From the NCBI GenBank assembly GCA_030035585.1, contig CM057469.1, positions 15,494,501 to 15,558,500 of the forward strand: a stretch of DNA of 64,000 nucleotides, given 5' to 3'. This document shows positions 35,009-46,014 of this stretch, piece after piece (within the stretch, counting starts at the first letter, position 1; each line of letters begins with the position of its first letter). Source of the stretch: Dugong dugon (Eukaryota; Chordata; Mammalia; Sirenia; Dugongidae). The position numbers and the translations under genes were made by a program. Under the pieces are notes generated by a model. It did not search any database. It was not told where the DNA came from and was given only the letters and a program-made list of their open reading frames with translations.

Positions 35009-35897
35009 TATTATAAACAACAGACTGAAATTATTTCTTTATATAATCTCTTTCCTATACTTTGAGACATTTTTAAAAGCACAGAAAAGTGCAGGAATAA
35101 TGTACCAAACACCTATGTAACCACGCCCCAAAATTAACAAGTGTTCATATTTTGTCATTTTGCTCAGTATTTATGTAAAAATTAATACTTTATACAGCTG
35201 AAGTTCCCTTTGTTCCTTCCCTAGTTCCTTGCCTTCTTTCTTCCCAGAGACAGACAATCAATTTGATAAACTGAGTTTGATCATTCTAATCTAAATTATG
35301 ACATTCTAATTCCATTTCAAAGATTCTTGGTTTTGCCCTAATTGTCTGACTTTATTCTCATTAAGTGACAGCAACCTACAAGCAGGACAGTGTGTGTGAG
35401 CTATCCTATTAAAAAAAAAACCTACCCCACTGCCTAACACACAAGCAGGAAAAGGGGAGTGACAGGCTAAAACAGAAACAAGAACAGACTTGAGACGACA
35501 GAGAAGAAATGCCTCAAAAATGCTGCTTATTTTCTGGAATAAATCCTGGTTTCGGATCCTTTTCCTCCTCTTATAGATTAACCAAAACCTGTAGTGCTTT
35601 TCAACTTCTCACTGATGCCAAAGACTCGGGAAGAAAAGTATTCTAGGTAAGAACACATATTTTCATGGAATTTAATGAGTTTTACAAAGACAACCAAGAT
35701 TATTTCATCTAAGAAGAAATGCTTAGCTATTACGGTGCAGCCCCTTTCTTCACTCAGATCTTTTGACAGGTAGTAGCTGTTTTATAAGTGAAAATCAAAT
35801 AAGTAAAATATACCTAGGGTAAGTTTAAGGAGGCATTTTATGCCTCCACAAGATGAAAACAGCAAATGTAAAATCAGTACCTTCCATCAAGATAGTT

Positions 35898-36151
35898 GTT
35901 GTCAAGCGCTGTCGAGTCCATTCCGACTCACAATGACCCCCATCGCTTGAGGATCCATTTAATTTAAAGCATTTTATTTAAATTTAAATCCTCCCTTAAA
36001 AAGAAACACAAAATAGAGTAGAAGTGCCCCATAGGGTTTTCTAGGCTGTAATCTTTGGTCTTTTTTCTGTGGACTTGATGGGTGCATTTGAACAGCCAAA
36101 CTGTAGGTTAGTAGCTGAGTGCGCTTAACCATTGCGTCACTAGTGCTCCTT
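35898..36151 (-). mobile_element. AfroSINE interrupted by a 64-bp segment
   Basis: The tail (TTGTTGTCAAGCGCTGTCGA to CACAATGACC) and body (AGAGTAGAAGTGCCCCATAG onward, reversed head near 36122-36151) belong to one minus-strand long-middle AfroSINE. Between them, 35946-36009 is foreign sequence that also occurs at 37783-37846. Confidence 0.85.
35946..36009 (+). repeat. 64-bp dispersed segment, copy inside AfroSINE
   Basis: It starts CTTGAGGATCC, has the AT-rich core ATTTTATTTAAATTTAAA and ends CCTTAAAAAGAAACAC. It matches 37783-37846 over 64 bases with about seven or eight differences and no gaps, in the same orientation. Its nature is unknown. Confidence 0.8.
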
Positions 36152-36962
36152 TCCATTAAGACTAAGGTACTTTAATTTTATATTCCATTCTGACAGACTG
36201 GGAGAAGCAGCAGAAAGATCAGAGCAGCAGGTAACTTGTGAACAAACAAGATAATGGCAAAGCCAGGACAGGATCCAAGTATATATGACTCCCAGTCCTG
36301 CGTTCTTTCCCCTAAACCATCCTCTTACGTGGAAGCAAAATATTTGGGGTTGGGGAGTTGGAGGGAGAATATTTACGTGTTGTAGGTAAGTACTGCCTAC
36401 TTATGGTCAAAAACTAATTAGGGCTACTAATTCTGGGGTACCCTCACTTCCACAATTCCAGGACGCCAGGCTCATCTAGCATGAAAATCAGGATGGTCGC
36501 AACCCAGCTCTGAAGAACCAGTCTATAGTCACGGGGAAGGGAAGTCCTCCCACTGGATGTTGTTTGGGCCTATGACAGTGCACGGCCTGAAGGACATACC
36601 TGAGCTAAGGCTAGTTCCCCAAGTCATTCAAGGTTCCAGGTCTACTACCAGGGTCTGTGCCAGACTCATCACAATGACACTTGGTCCGTACAACTCTCAA
36701 ATACCCTACAACAACTGATTTTAACGGCCTCATCATTTGCGGCTTCAATACCATATAGTTTCTTTCATAACTGCCAGTGCAGTGCTAAAGTCTGTCCTTA
36801 ATAACAGCCACCTAAAAGCTACTTTTACCTTAAGAGGCTAACTAATGTAAAATTTAATAGCAGCAACTGTTAAAAAAAAAAAAAAAAAAAAAAAAGAACA
36901 TGGGTTCTGATGAAACTACAAACTCTCTCTCTAAGGCTGAAAGCTGGGGTTCTCTATCATAC

Positions 36963-37137
36963 CTGTTGCTGTGCAAGCTGGACTTGATACAACTGCTGCA
37001 TATACTGCTGATAGTGCTGCTCCTGCAACTGGCGGATGAGAATTTGCTGCTGTTCGTAGTTCCCTGGATACTGCTGGGCTGCATACTGCTGGAACTGCAC
37101 GGCAGTCTGGGAGTTTAAAGCTGCCATTATCTGCTGC
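36963..37137 (-). CDS. ACBD3: ACBD3 exon 5, glutamine-rich region
   Basis: The exon begins after acceptor TTTTTAG (AG at 37139-37138) and ends before donor GTATGA at 36962. One base completes a lysine codon from exon 4; 58 codons follow in frame. It reads [20 protein letters not shown], then [17 protein letters not shown] and a run rich in glutamine and tyrosine ending YQVQLAQQQ. In ACBD3 this helical Q region recruits PI4-kinase beta to Golgi membranes. It covers residues of about 244-301. Confidence 0.98.
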
Positions 37138-37429
37138 CTAAAAACATTAAAAAATATACTAGTCTGACTACAGGAGATTGTTCATGACAAAATAAAATGT
37201 CCTCGTTATTTTTTTATAAGCTTATAACTCTTCAAAATGACTCAACTAGAAATGTATACCCATCAGCATGTGTCCCAGGCCCAGAAGAAAGATTTAAGAA
37301 AATAAATTTGGTCTCTAACTTTTTACTTAGGCTTTTCAAGGAAAATCTGGGATGGAGAGGGAGGACAATAAGTCTATCGTCATCGCCACCATCATCATCA
37401 ACAATCGCTAACGTTCATTGTGTCCTTAC

Positions 37430-37640
37430 GTGTGGCACACGGTGTTGAAAGCACGTACACGGACTAACCCATTTCATCCTCACAACACCCCCAAGGTAGG
37501 GTTTCACAGACGGGGAAATGGGGGCGTTCAGTAACTGGCCCAAGATTATGCTGCTAGTAGACGACAGAGCCAGGATTCAGGTCCCGGCAGTCTGCTGCAG
37601 AGCCTATACTCTTTAGTCATGATGCTGTAAGCCATGACAC
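37430..37640 (-). repeat. MIR SINE
   Basis: Typical MIR core reading, with CATTTCATCCTCACAACACC (near 37471), ACAGACGGGGAAATGGGG and AACTGGCCCAAGATTATGCT. It is an ancient mammal-wide repeat. The orientation is assigned from the usual reading of this block and is less certain. Confidence 0.75.
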
Positions 37641-37782
37641 TATGTTATCTATGGCAGAGATGAGGGATTAAACTGTTAGTTATGGCTCTGCTACTTAGAT
37701 ACGTGAACAGCAGTAAGAGGAAGGAGAATAGTTAAAAGATGTTACAGGTGGCCTCGGTAAGTGTAAGTAAAGCCAGTGAAAA

Positions 37783-37846
37783 CTTGAGGATCCGTTTAAT
37801 TAAAAACATTTTATTTAAATTTAAAGGCTGCCTTAAAAAGAAACAC
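37783..37846 (+). repeat. 64-bp dispersed segment, intron 4 copy
   Basis: Partner of 35946-36009. Here it lies in unremarkable intron sequence, about 30 bases before an AfroSINE and not inside it. Neither copy has obvious inverted repeats apart from the internal palindrome TTTAAATTTAAA, or a poly(A). Confidence 0.8.
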
Positions 37847-37875
37847 TGAAAACAGTATCTGGGCACCCTTGGTTG

Positions 37876-38057
37876 TTCATTGTTGTTGTGTGCTGTCGAG
37901 TTGATTCCAACTTCCAGCGACCCTATATGAGAGTAGAACTAACCGTAGGGTTTCTTATGCTGAAATCTTTATGGAAGCAGACTTTTATTCCACAGAGCCA
38001 CCGGTGGGTTCAAATCACTAAATGCTTTAATTAACCGCTGCACCACCAGGGCTCCTT
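37876..38057 (-). mobile_element. AfroSINE, long-middle subtype, diverged
   Basis: A minus-strand copy: GTTGTTGTGTGCTGTCGAGT tail, GAAATCTTTATGGAAGCAGA middle, reversed head GCACCACCAGGGCTCCTT. Small deletions shorten the middle. Confidence 0.9.
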
Positions 38058-39047
38058 ATACTTGGTTTAGAGATACTAATTTCTGTAAACTATTAAAATT
38101 ATTTTTTATATTCTTTCTTAGAGGAACCACATGCTTAACTCAGTTATGTGACCAACCTAACAAAAACTCAAGGTAATCTATTAATAAAGCAAAACCTCAC
38201 GAACTCCTGATACCTTGTCCACCTAGGGCAAGCCCTCTGGGAGGGAAAAAAAAAAAGCAGTATTCATAGTTTTTCTCCAAAGTAGAATGAGGCCCTGGAT
38301 TAGTTTGAGGCTATCACTGAAACTTTTTCTGAGCTACTATGCAGAAATAATGAGAAGAAACCCATGAACTTTCATGTTCTCTGGTTTAACCTGTCCCTCA
38401 TGCTACCCCTAGGGTCCCAGGCCTTCTTCCCACAGTGTTCTATGGTGCTGATCACCTCCTCTTTGTACCCACAGCTCCCTCCTGAAGGACCAGTCCCTTC
38501 TGAGACAGCTGCTCTCACAGCTCTTAATGAGTAGGAAATGGTTTCATCTCCTAACTCCTGACATAGGCTGGGCCAACTAGATTCCCTTTCCTAGGAATTT
38601 CTAACTGGGCCTCAGACTCCAGCCAGTCTCCGTGAGATGCATGGAAACGTAGACCATGTAAATCCAGGCAGAGAGTGACAATTTACAGAGAGCAGGAAAA
38701 ATGAAGCAGAGACAGAAGCTGAGAGAAGCAGAGGCAAAAGGTCATGTGGACCCAGAAACAGAGAGGGCAATCAAGCAACCTCAGCTCTTGCTTCTGGGCC
38801 CTAGGCTCTGTGAGCTAATCCCAAATCCTCCCAATATATTCCTGCTTTTTGCAACCAATTGACACTTAAGACAAAGCCCTCTTTGGTAACAGATCACTGG
38901 TACAAATGGCAAGTAGCTAATATTGATCTACTGCCCAGTCTTAACAGCACACAGAGTTATTCTAAGGCACACAAGGGTAAAAAGTCAAGTACTAAGGTGT
39001 GGTAGTCCACTTCTCATTTACAAAGACAAACCATACAACATGCTTAC

Positions 39048-39206
39048 TTTTGCTGTTCCAACCGAAGCCTCTCTTCTTCTATTTGCCTTCTCTCCTCTTC
39101 CTCCCGTCTAAGCCTTTCCTCCTCCTCTCTCCTACGCTTCTCTTCCTCCTTTTGCAGACGTTCTCTTTCTTCCTCTTCACGCCTCCTTCGCTCCTCCTCC
39201 TCCTTC
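39048..39206 (-). CDS. ACBD3: ACBD3 exon 4, charged ER/K helix
   Basis: The exon begins after acceptor TTTGTAG (AG at 39208-39207) and ends before donor GTAAGC at 39047. One base completes an arginine codon; 52 codons and two further bases follow. Nearly every residue is E, R or K, starting [20 protein letters not shown] and finishing [12 protein letters not shown]. Alternating blocks of E and R/K fit a single alpha-helix stabilised by salt bridges, connecting the acyl-CoA-binding domain to the Q region (about residues 191-242). No repeat expansion is visible. Confidence 0.98.
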
Positions 39207-41503
39207 CTACAAAGTAAAGAATAGAGGGAATGAACCTTATATAAGGAATCTTGTTTAGAAATAATTTAAGACTTCATTTCCCAGTGAAAATGGACACAGC
39301 CTTTTTAGAGAACAATGTTGTAATATACATCAAATTTGAAATACATACACTCCACTACTAAAAATTTATATGGATCTAATCTCACAATATACAAAATTAT
39401 GCCAAGACTAATTACTGCAGCATAGCAGTAGAAAAGTATGTCCACCAGTAAGGTATCACTTAAAGCACGGATAAACCCATACCCCGAAGATTCCTCTCTA
39501 ACATATGCTCATTGCACCATGAGTTTTTCCTTCATGATACTTGCTACAGTCAGAATTACACTTGTGTGATAAATTTAGTAATAGTATATGCTCCATAAGG
39601 GGCAGACAGGAACTATTTTACATTGCTACATCTTCAGAACTTAGCGCAGTGCTGGAAAGAACTGGAACTCAGCTAATGTGTACTGTGTATAATAGACCAT
39701 CCTGGAACGTGATGTAGCCATAAAAAAAATGATAGAACTATGTGAGCTAGTATGTAAAGACAATGAACACATCTGCTTAATGAAAAAAGCAGGTAAATAC
39801 ATTGAAAAATCATTTATATTGCATATATTCGTGTACTGTTTCTGAAATTTAAAAAAAGTTAAAAACTTTTAATTTGAAAAAGCCAAGCCCAGATGTTGGA
39901 CATCTAGGTGCTGCCCTTATCCAGCTCTTACCCCAACATGCTCTGTTCCAAAAAAGAGAATGCAATCTGTCACACTAGGAATGAATACCTTTTGTGTCTA
40001 AGAGTGGTGTGTAGTACAAGGGGGCTGAAGACAGGATGAAAGGGAAGATTTCCTTTCTCCCCAAACTCCTGTACAAGATTAACAACACATCTGAGCCATG
40101 GCCACAGCTCATGATGAAGCAATAACATGACCTCTTTCAACGTGACAGCTGGTACAGGGCAAGACGTTCCGTAAGTCAGAGCTTACGCTTGAAGAGAGAT
40201 GAGCTCTAGTCTTAAACACTTCTAAAAAATTCTATATGAACTTCAACTCTTCACAGAAGTATAGTTTTAAAAGGGAAAATGGCAGCTTTATATGTTAAAA
40301 CGAGTAACTTTTGACAATGCTGAAGAGAAATCTGAATATTTATCACTAAAATAAGAACTTAAAAAGCATGTACACACACTTCCAAAAACATTATAGTTAC
40401 ACCTCATTGATCCAACATTGCTACACATTAGACTGTAGCACATAAATCAATTTTCTAGTTAAAAGTACCTCATTCCATTCTTATAAGACTCAACTTTTTT
40501 CCTTAGGGAAAAAAAATCTTCCTTTAGATAAAAATCTGAAAATGTATTAAGCTGTTTCCTGTCTTCTTAAACAAGGATAAATTACACTTAGTGCTCCCTG
40601 TCTCTTGATGGCTCAGGGATTATAACTACAAACATAAAACTGTACTAGGTCATAATACAGTGATGAAGAAGTCTGCTCTGGTATTAAATGGCCCCTGACT
40701 GCCATTCTTTTAAAATTCCTGTGTCAATTTTTCATGGTTCCTGCCTTCTCCCTCATTATCAGGCTACTTTCTCTTCTAACCTGTTATTTCTAATCCAGTT
40801 TGAAGTGAGAAACCACAAAAGCAACTGTTTCTAAAATAAGTATAATGTAATCTGAGATAAAATTGGTTTTGTAACATCTTTTTGGTTACCTAGAAGTTTT
40901 AGACAGTCAAAGTTGTTTAAAGTGTAAACTCTAGATAAATAAGGTGTTGACTGTACTTCTGCTGAATTCACAATCACTACAGAGGACTTCATAAACGTAA
41001 ACAGCACACTTAGCAGCTCTCCTTCTAACCCCGGGAATAATTAATAGTCCATCTGGGAGCCAGAGCCAAATATGAGTACCTACATAAGGCCTACCATGTA
41101 GCACAGTTGACAACGATGAAACGGAGCACGAATACTCTAGAAGCTCAAGGGAGACAGCCGCAAAGGGTGTTTGTATGTGTCATCCCAGGAGGGTAGAGAG
41201 GAGCCAGAGGCTGAGTTCATGGTGGAGCTTGCTCAGAAACGTAGTGTAATAAGACAAAAGGAATTCTGCCATGATGGATGGGTGGGTCCTTTTAAAGCTA
41301 CAGCCAGAAGGAAGCAGCACCCTCCTCTACCCAAAACTCATAATATAAGTACTTGCTCAAATCAGGAAGTTTGAACAATTGCCATAAGAAGTGGGGATCC
41401 AAGGGAAGTGAGACACCTGATCTAGAATAGACACTCCATAAAGCAAAAGCATCAGTGCATTGGGTTGCACAGGGATAAAGTATTCTGTGCTCGCAAACGT
41501 CAC
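39207..41503 (-). other. ACBD3: ACBD3 intron 3
   Basis: Phase-2 intron, donor GTGACG at 41503. The part near 39290-39870 is an old LINE fragment. The rest (39880-41500) has no SINE or recent LINE and nothing recognisable, which is unusual against the repeat-dense surroundings. Confidence 0.85.
39290..39870 (+). repeat. Old L1-type fragment
   Basis: Plus-strand diverged L1 end sequence: GAGAACAATGTTGTAATATA near 39308 and GTGATGTAGCCATAAAAAAA near 39710, followed by AGTATGTAAAGACAATGAAC. Confidence 0.5.
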
Positions 41504-41644
41504 CTTTTTTTTTCTTGTTCTTCCTTCTCTATTTTGTGGGATGCAACATATGTTGAAAAGAGATGGCAACATCTATTTAGGAGCTTGACAAACTCTACCA
41601 TGGCATCCTCTTTTGACATGTTCCCCAGGGCCGCCCATTCTCTC
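41504..41644 (-). CDS. ACBD3: ACBD3 exon 3, end of acyl-CoA-binding domain
   Basis: The exon begins after acceptor CTTTACAG (AG at 41646-41645) and ends before donor GTGACG at 41503. One base completes an arginine codon from exon 2; 46 codons and two bases follow. It reads [20 protein letters not shown], then [20 protein letters not shown] and [22 protein letters not shown] corresponds to the last helix region of acyl-CoA-binding proteins (W plus SKEDAM). The end starts the charged stretch. It covers residues of about 144-189. Confidence 0.98.
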
Positions 41645-42296
41645 CTGTAAAGAATAACAAGAAAAGTTATCTAACCTTCTTAACAGAACAAGAATTTGAT
41701 TTCAACTTACTTATGAACAATTCTCAATTATAACCAAAATGAAGACTCTGATTCTACTATAAGCAAAAGCCTCAAAACTTCAAGCTTTCAATAAACACAC
41801 ATTGGCTTACTAAGACATGTATACCACGTACAATCCAAGCTTATTGCTGGAAACTACAAAGAGCTACTTACGACTTCATTCCTTATAATTCCTATGCTAG
41901 CAAAAGGGTATCAAAGCTTTATTTTCCTGATAGCATGTTTAAGCCTTAACCAAATAAAATACTCAACGTATTCTTTTTGTCACAACTCTGTTCCAATGGG
42001 GGATCAAAAATTATTTATTTTAAAAGGCTGCTTTTAACACTGTGCAGGAAAAGCAAATTCAGCTGTCCTTGTCCTATGGTCATAATCAGATGAGTAACCT
42101 TCTTCCATAATATTTAGTCATAAACATTTATAAGCCAAAAAGAAACATCTGAAGACTCCAGACGCTACAAGCAAAAAAGTTTGTTTCTGTTCTTATTCTA
42201 AGCTAATGAACCAATTATTTATACCCTAAGCAATTCACTTTGTATCCCTTTCAACATTATTCTCATTAAATTCATCACACAACACAACATCCTTAC
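41645..42296 (-). other. ACBD3: ACBD3 intron 2
   Basis: A 652-base phase-2 intron with donor GTAAGG at 42296 and acceptor CTTTACAG. It is free of recognisable repeats. Confidence 0.92.
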
Positions 42297-42438
42297 CTCC
42301 TATCATTCCCCAACACATCAAAGAATCCAACCTCAGGACAAGTGTCTGGATTATACGGACCCATAAGAACCTGCTTATGCAGTGCCACGAGTTTTAGTTT
42401 TTCTTCATAAGTGGGATGAAATGCTTTTCCATCTTTTT
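42297..42438 (-). CDS. ACBD3: ACBD3 exon 2, core of acyl-CoA-binding domain
   Basis: The exon begins after acceptor TTCTTATAG (AG at 42440-42439) and ends before donor GTAAGG at 42296. Two bases complete a glutamate codon from exon 1; 46 codons and two bases follow. It reads [20 protein letters not shown], then [20 protein letters not shown] and VLGNDRR. The [17 protein letters not shown] block is the ligand-binding helix and loop of the acyl-CoA-binding fold (Y/K residues contact the CoA ester in family members). The upstream in-frame ATG at 42496 is intronic, so the true start codon lies in the missing exon 1. Confidence 0.98.
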
Positions 42439-42879
42439 CTATAAGAAACATAAAGAAAACAATTAGCACTGGAAAAAATAACATCATTTTCAGCATTATA
42501 CTCCTAACTCTTGCTATAAGCTATGTCACAAACTGCCTGTGGTGGATATAAACACTATTATAGTGATTTTTATAGTAAGTTATTTCAATTACTAAATTTT
42601 TATAGTTGAAGTCTAAGGCAGAAACCCTTTACACTGAATTAATTTTTTAAAAAAGAAGCCAAATACCAATGTTTATGTTAAAACTACTACATAGAAAATC
42701 TATCAAGATGCACTCAGACATACATATACAATTGTACCACTTACCACATTTTACACATATTAAGAACATGTGAAAGAACCACAGTTTTTAAAAAATAAAT
42801 TTATATTAATTACTTTTAACATGATCATACATAACAGATTATACATACTTTGAAATGCTGTATTCAAAACTTATCCAAC

Positions 42880-42990
42880 TCACTGAAGCAGTATGATACA
42901 GTGGAAGGAATTTTGGAATCAGGCAGATCTAGGTTTAAATCTCAGACATTTCCTAGCTAAGAAACATTTAATAAGGGTCCATTAATGAGT
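42880..42990 (+). repeat. MIR SINE fragment
   Basis: ACTGAAGCAGTATGATACAG, TTGGAATCAGGCAGATCTAG and GTTTAAATCTCAGACATTTC follow the MIR head and core in plus orientation. Confidence 0.8.
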
Positions 42991-43649
42991 AAGGATTCCA
43001 CCACTATCTCACAGATAGTATTATTATTAATAGTAATTATTAGATCCTTTTCCTTTCTTCATATTATGGTTGGCCTCTGACAAGTTTCTGTAAGAGCAAT
43101 TATGAGTGAAGCTAGTTATACTATAGTCTTAACTACCACCAATACGAAATTGGGTACTGGTAAAATAGGAAATCCTTACACAGCATAGTTCTGCTTAATG
43201 GTAGCATTAATTATTGGTTGATTTCGACGGTAAGAACAGACTAACAAATTTCAAACTGAAAAAAAAAAATCGAAAAATAGCAAATACTCTTACAACTTAC
43301 TATCATCCATATACATGGCAGTCACCAAAATAAATATCACTAATGGGATAATGGGAGGACAAAAGAATATGGGTCAAAGGACGTGAACAGGAAATTCAGA
43401 CAAGAAAAAAAATACACTTAGCAAATAAGCATCCAAAAAGATATTCAACCTCACTAGTCATCAGGGAAATGGAAATTAAAACTAGGAGACAAGAAGACTC
43501 CCTTCTCCCATCCGACAGGTCAAAAAAAGTTAGATAACATCAGGGGTTGGTGAGAATGGGATAAACAGGTACTCACTCACACACTACGATTAGAAGTATG
43601 AATCGATAGTTATCTTGGAGGATAATCTGACAAAATACTTCAAAATTGA

Positions 43650-44727
43650 AGGCATTTGACTGTGTGGATTGTTAACAAATTATGGATAACATTATGAAGA
43701 ATGGAATTCCAGAACATTTCATTGTGTTCATGCAGAACCTGTACATGGATCAAGTAGTAGTTGTTCACACAGAACAAGGGCATACTGAGTGCTTTAAAAT
43801 CAGAAAAGGTGTGTGACAGTGTGGTATCCTTTCACTTTACTTATTCAATCTGTATGCTGAACAAACCAATCTGAGAAGCTGGACTACATGAAGGAGAAAG
43901 TGGCATTAGGACTGGAGAAAGACTCATTAACAACCTGCAATATGCAGATGATAAAATCTTGCTTGCTGAAAGTAAAGACGACACGAAGCACTTACAGATG
44001 AAGGCCAAAGACTACAACCTTTAATACAGGCTTTACACCTGAACGTAAAGAAAGCGAAAATCCTCACAACTGGGCCAATAAACATCATCATGATAAACAG
44101 TGAAGAAACTGAAGTTGTCAAGGATTTCATTTTACTTGGATCAACAATCAGTGCCCACAGAAGCAGCAGTCAAGAAATCAAACGACTTCTTGCGTTGGGA
44201 AAATCTGCTACAAAAAAGACCTCTTTTAAAAAAGTGTCAAAAGCAAAAATGTCACTTTGATGACTAAGGTGTGCCTGACCCAAACCATGGTGTTTTCAAC
44301 CTCTTCACATGCATGTGAAAGTTGGAAAATGAAAAAGGAAGATCAAAGAACGGACGCATATGAATTGTGGTGTTGGCGAAAAATACTGACTATACCGTGG
44401 ACCGCCAGAAGAATGAACAAACTTGTCTTGGAAGAAGTATAGCCAGAATGCTCCTTAGAAGCAAGGGTGGCAAGAGTTGTCTTGCTTACTTTGGACACGT
44501 CATCAGGAAAGATCAATTGCTAGGAAAGGACATCATGTTTGGTAAAGTAGAGGGTCCGTGAAAATAAGGGAAACCCTTCCTGAGATGAACTGACACAGTG
44601 GCTGCAACAATGGGCTCAAACATACCAAAGACTGAGGATGGCACAGGATCAGGCAATGTTTTGTTCTGTTGTACTTAAGTTCATCATGAGTCAGTGCCAA
44701 CTCCACAACAACTAACAACAACAATGC
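43650..44727 (+). mobile_element. RTE LINE, 5'-truncated copy
   Basis: Starts within the reverse transcriptase domain and runs to the AACAACAACAA tail. It keeps the catalytic box as YADD (frame QYADDKILLAES near 43940), unlike the CADD of the copy at 16687. Stops and frameshifts make it a pseudogene. It aligns to 18600-19978 of the longer copy and confirms what the L1 tail there interrupts. Confidence 0.9.
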
Positions 44728-44770
44728 CCTACAACCCAGGGATTCCAATTCTCATTATCTACCCTTGATT

Positions 44771-44982
44771 AAAAAAAAACAAAAACCCCTTGCCATCGAG
44801 TCGATTCAGACTCACAGAGATCCTAATGACAGGGTAGAACAGCCCCATAGGGTTTCCAAGGCTGTAACCTTTTCAGAAGCAGACTGCCACATCTTTCTCC
44901 CGCAGAGTGGCTGGTAGGTGCGAACTGCGAAGTGGGTTCAGGTAGCAGCCAAGCATTTCACCACTGTGCCACAAGGGGTCCT
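44771..44982 (-). mobile_element. AfroSINE, long-middle subtype
   Basis: A minus-strand AfroSINE with CCATCGAGTCGATTCAGACT tail, AAGGCTGTAACCTTTTCAGA middle and reversed head ending GCCACAAGGGGTCC. The duplication TACCCTTGA occurs just left (about 44761) and right (about 44984) of it, in the host L1. Confidence 0.92.
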
Positions 44983-46014
44983 TACCCTTGAGAGACACTC
45001 CCAAATATATACAAAGAGGCAGATACAGTCCTGTCTTCCTGTTACTGGAAACAACTTAAAAGTTCATCAACAGGGGAATAACAAAATGTGGTCCATTCAT
45101 TTTTTGGTATAAATAAAGCAATTACAAGAAACACTGCTAAGTGAAAAAAATAAACTGCAGAAAACTATACACAATCATAGCACACAATGTATTTCATCAA
45201 TTCTAAACAGCACGCGCACACTCACACACACACATTTTAACATCTCTAATATCAGTTTAGGTTTTATAATCTATGGTATTTTATGGTTACAAATGGCAGT
45301 TTTTCTCTCTTTATGATATGTAAAATAATGAGTCTTAGATTGATGAAATACAGCATGTTAAACTCACCCACACATATATCCTATGAGTACATTTATATGA
45401 CTATAAATGCAAAAAAGAAAAAAAAAAAAGATCTGGAAGGAGTCACACCAAATAAATGAGAAGGAGAAAGAAGGGAGGGGATTAGGACTGGGAGTGGTCA
45501 TCAAAGAGAACCGAAGTCTTATTTGCGACTTTTTTAAAATCTTTCAAAGGACAATATATGGAAGGATACATTCTAAACTGTTACGAAGTATTTCTAGAGA
45601 GATGGTTGGCAAAACTGGGGGGAGGGGTTTGGAGAGGAGTTTCCCATTTATATATAACCTCCATATAGCTAAGATTTTTTTTCAACAAGAACAAACTCAT
45701 GCAATACTTGGAAAAATATTTTAAAAAGACAACACTGTGGCACTGACCTTACTTAACAAAAATGGAAACAACTCAGTAACCTCTGAACTTGCCAACTCTC
45801 TGCCACTGAGCAAACAATACCTCCAGACTATGTAGAACGAGGGAACTTCCTCTAAGCTCTTATTTTATGTTTACCAACTAAAAGGCAATTCTCAATTCAA
45901 AAGTCTAGCTTTCAGAATGCTAGTTAATCAGTCATGGACATTACATTAATCTTGTTTTAGTCATTATTCAATTTAATAAATACTTATTGAACCCCTGTGT
46001 GCAAATCATTGTGC

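Larger units (their letters stand above)
33492..36962 (-). other. ACBD3: ACBD3 intron 5
   Basis: Phase-0 intron, donor GTATGA at 36962. It contains an AfroSINE head fragment, an old L1 piece, the third small inverted-repeat element, an AfroSINE split by a 64-bp insertion and a pure run of 24 A (24 T on the gene strand) at 36872-36895, about 67 bases inside the donor. Confidence 0.9.
37138..39047 (-). other. ACBD3: ACBD3 intron 4
   Basis: Phase-2 intron, donor GTAAGC at 39047. It contains a MIR, the second 64-bp segment and an AfroSINE. A 400-base stretch at 38450-38860 has old-repeat texture that I cannot name. Confidence 0.9.
43330..45720 (+). mobile_element. Old L1 split by an RTE and an AfroSINE
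   Basis: Ancient L1 ORF2-end sequence at 43380-43649 (AATATTCAACCTCACTAGTC-like block near 43440, ATGGAAATTAAAACTAGGAG) resumes at 44728-44770 (CTACAACCCAGGGATTCCAA) and again after 44983 (GAGACACTCCCAAATATATA, CTTAAAAGTTCATCAACAGG). The 3' limit is diffuse. Confidence 0.65.

Noticed and set aside
36854-37084. Serine-rich 76-codon minus-strand frame
   Set aside because: It overlaps ACBD3 exon 5 in a different frame and reads through the intron and a T24 tract. The exon's phase and the family sequence fix the true frame.
42293-42496. Possible start codon for a short ACBD3 isoform at 42496
   Set aside because: The ATG lies in intron 1 sequence upstream of the acceptor TTCTTATAG, and the encoded hydrophobic lead is the translated polypyrimidine region. 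An alternative first exon cannot be excluded but has no support.
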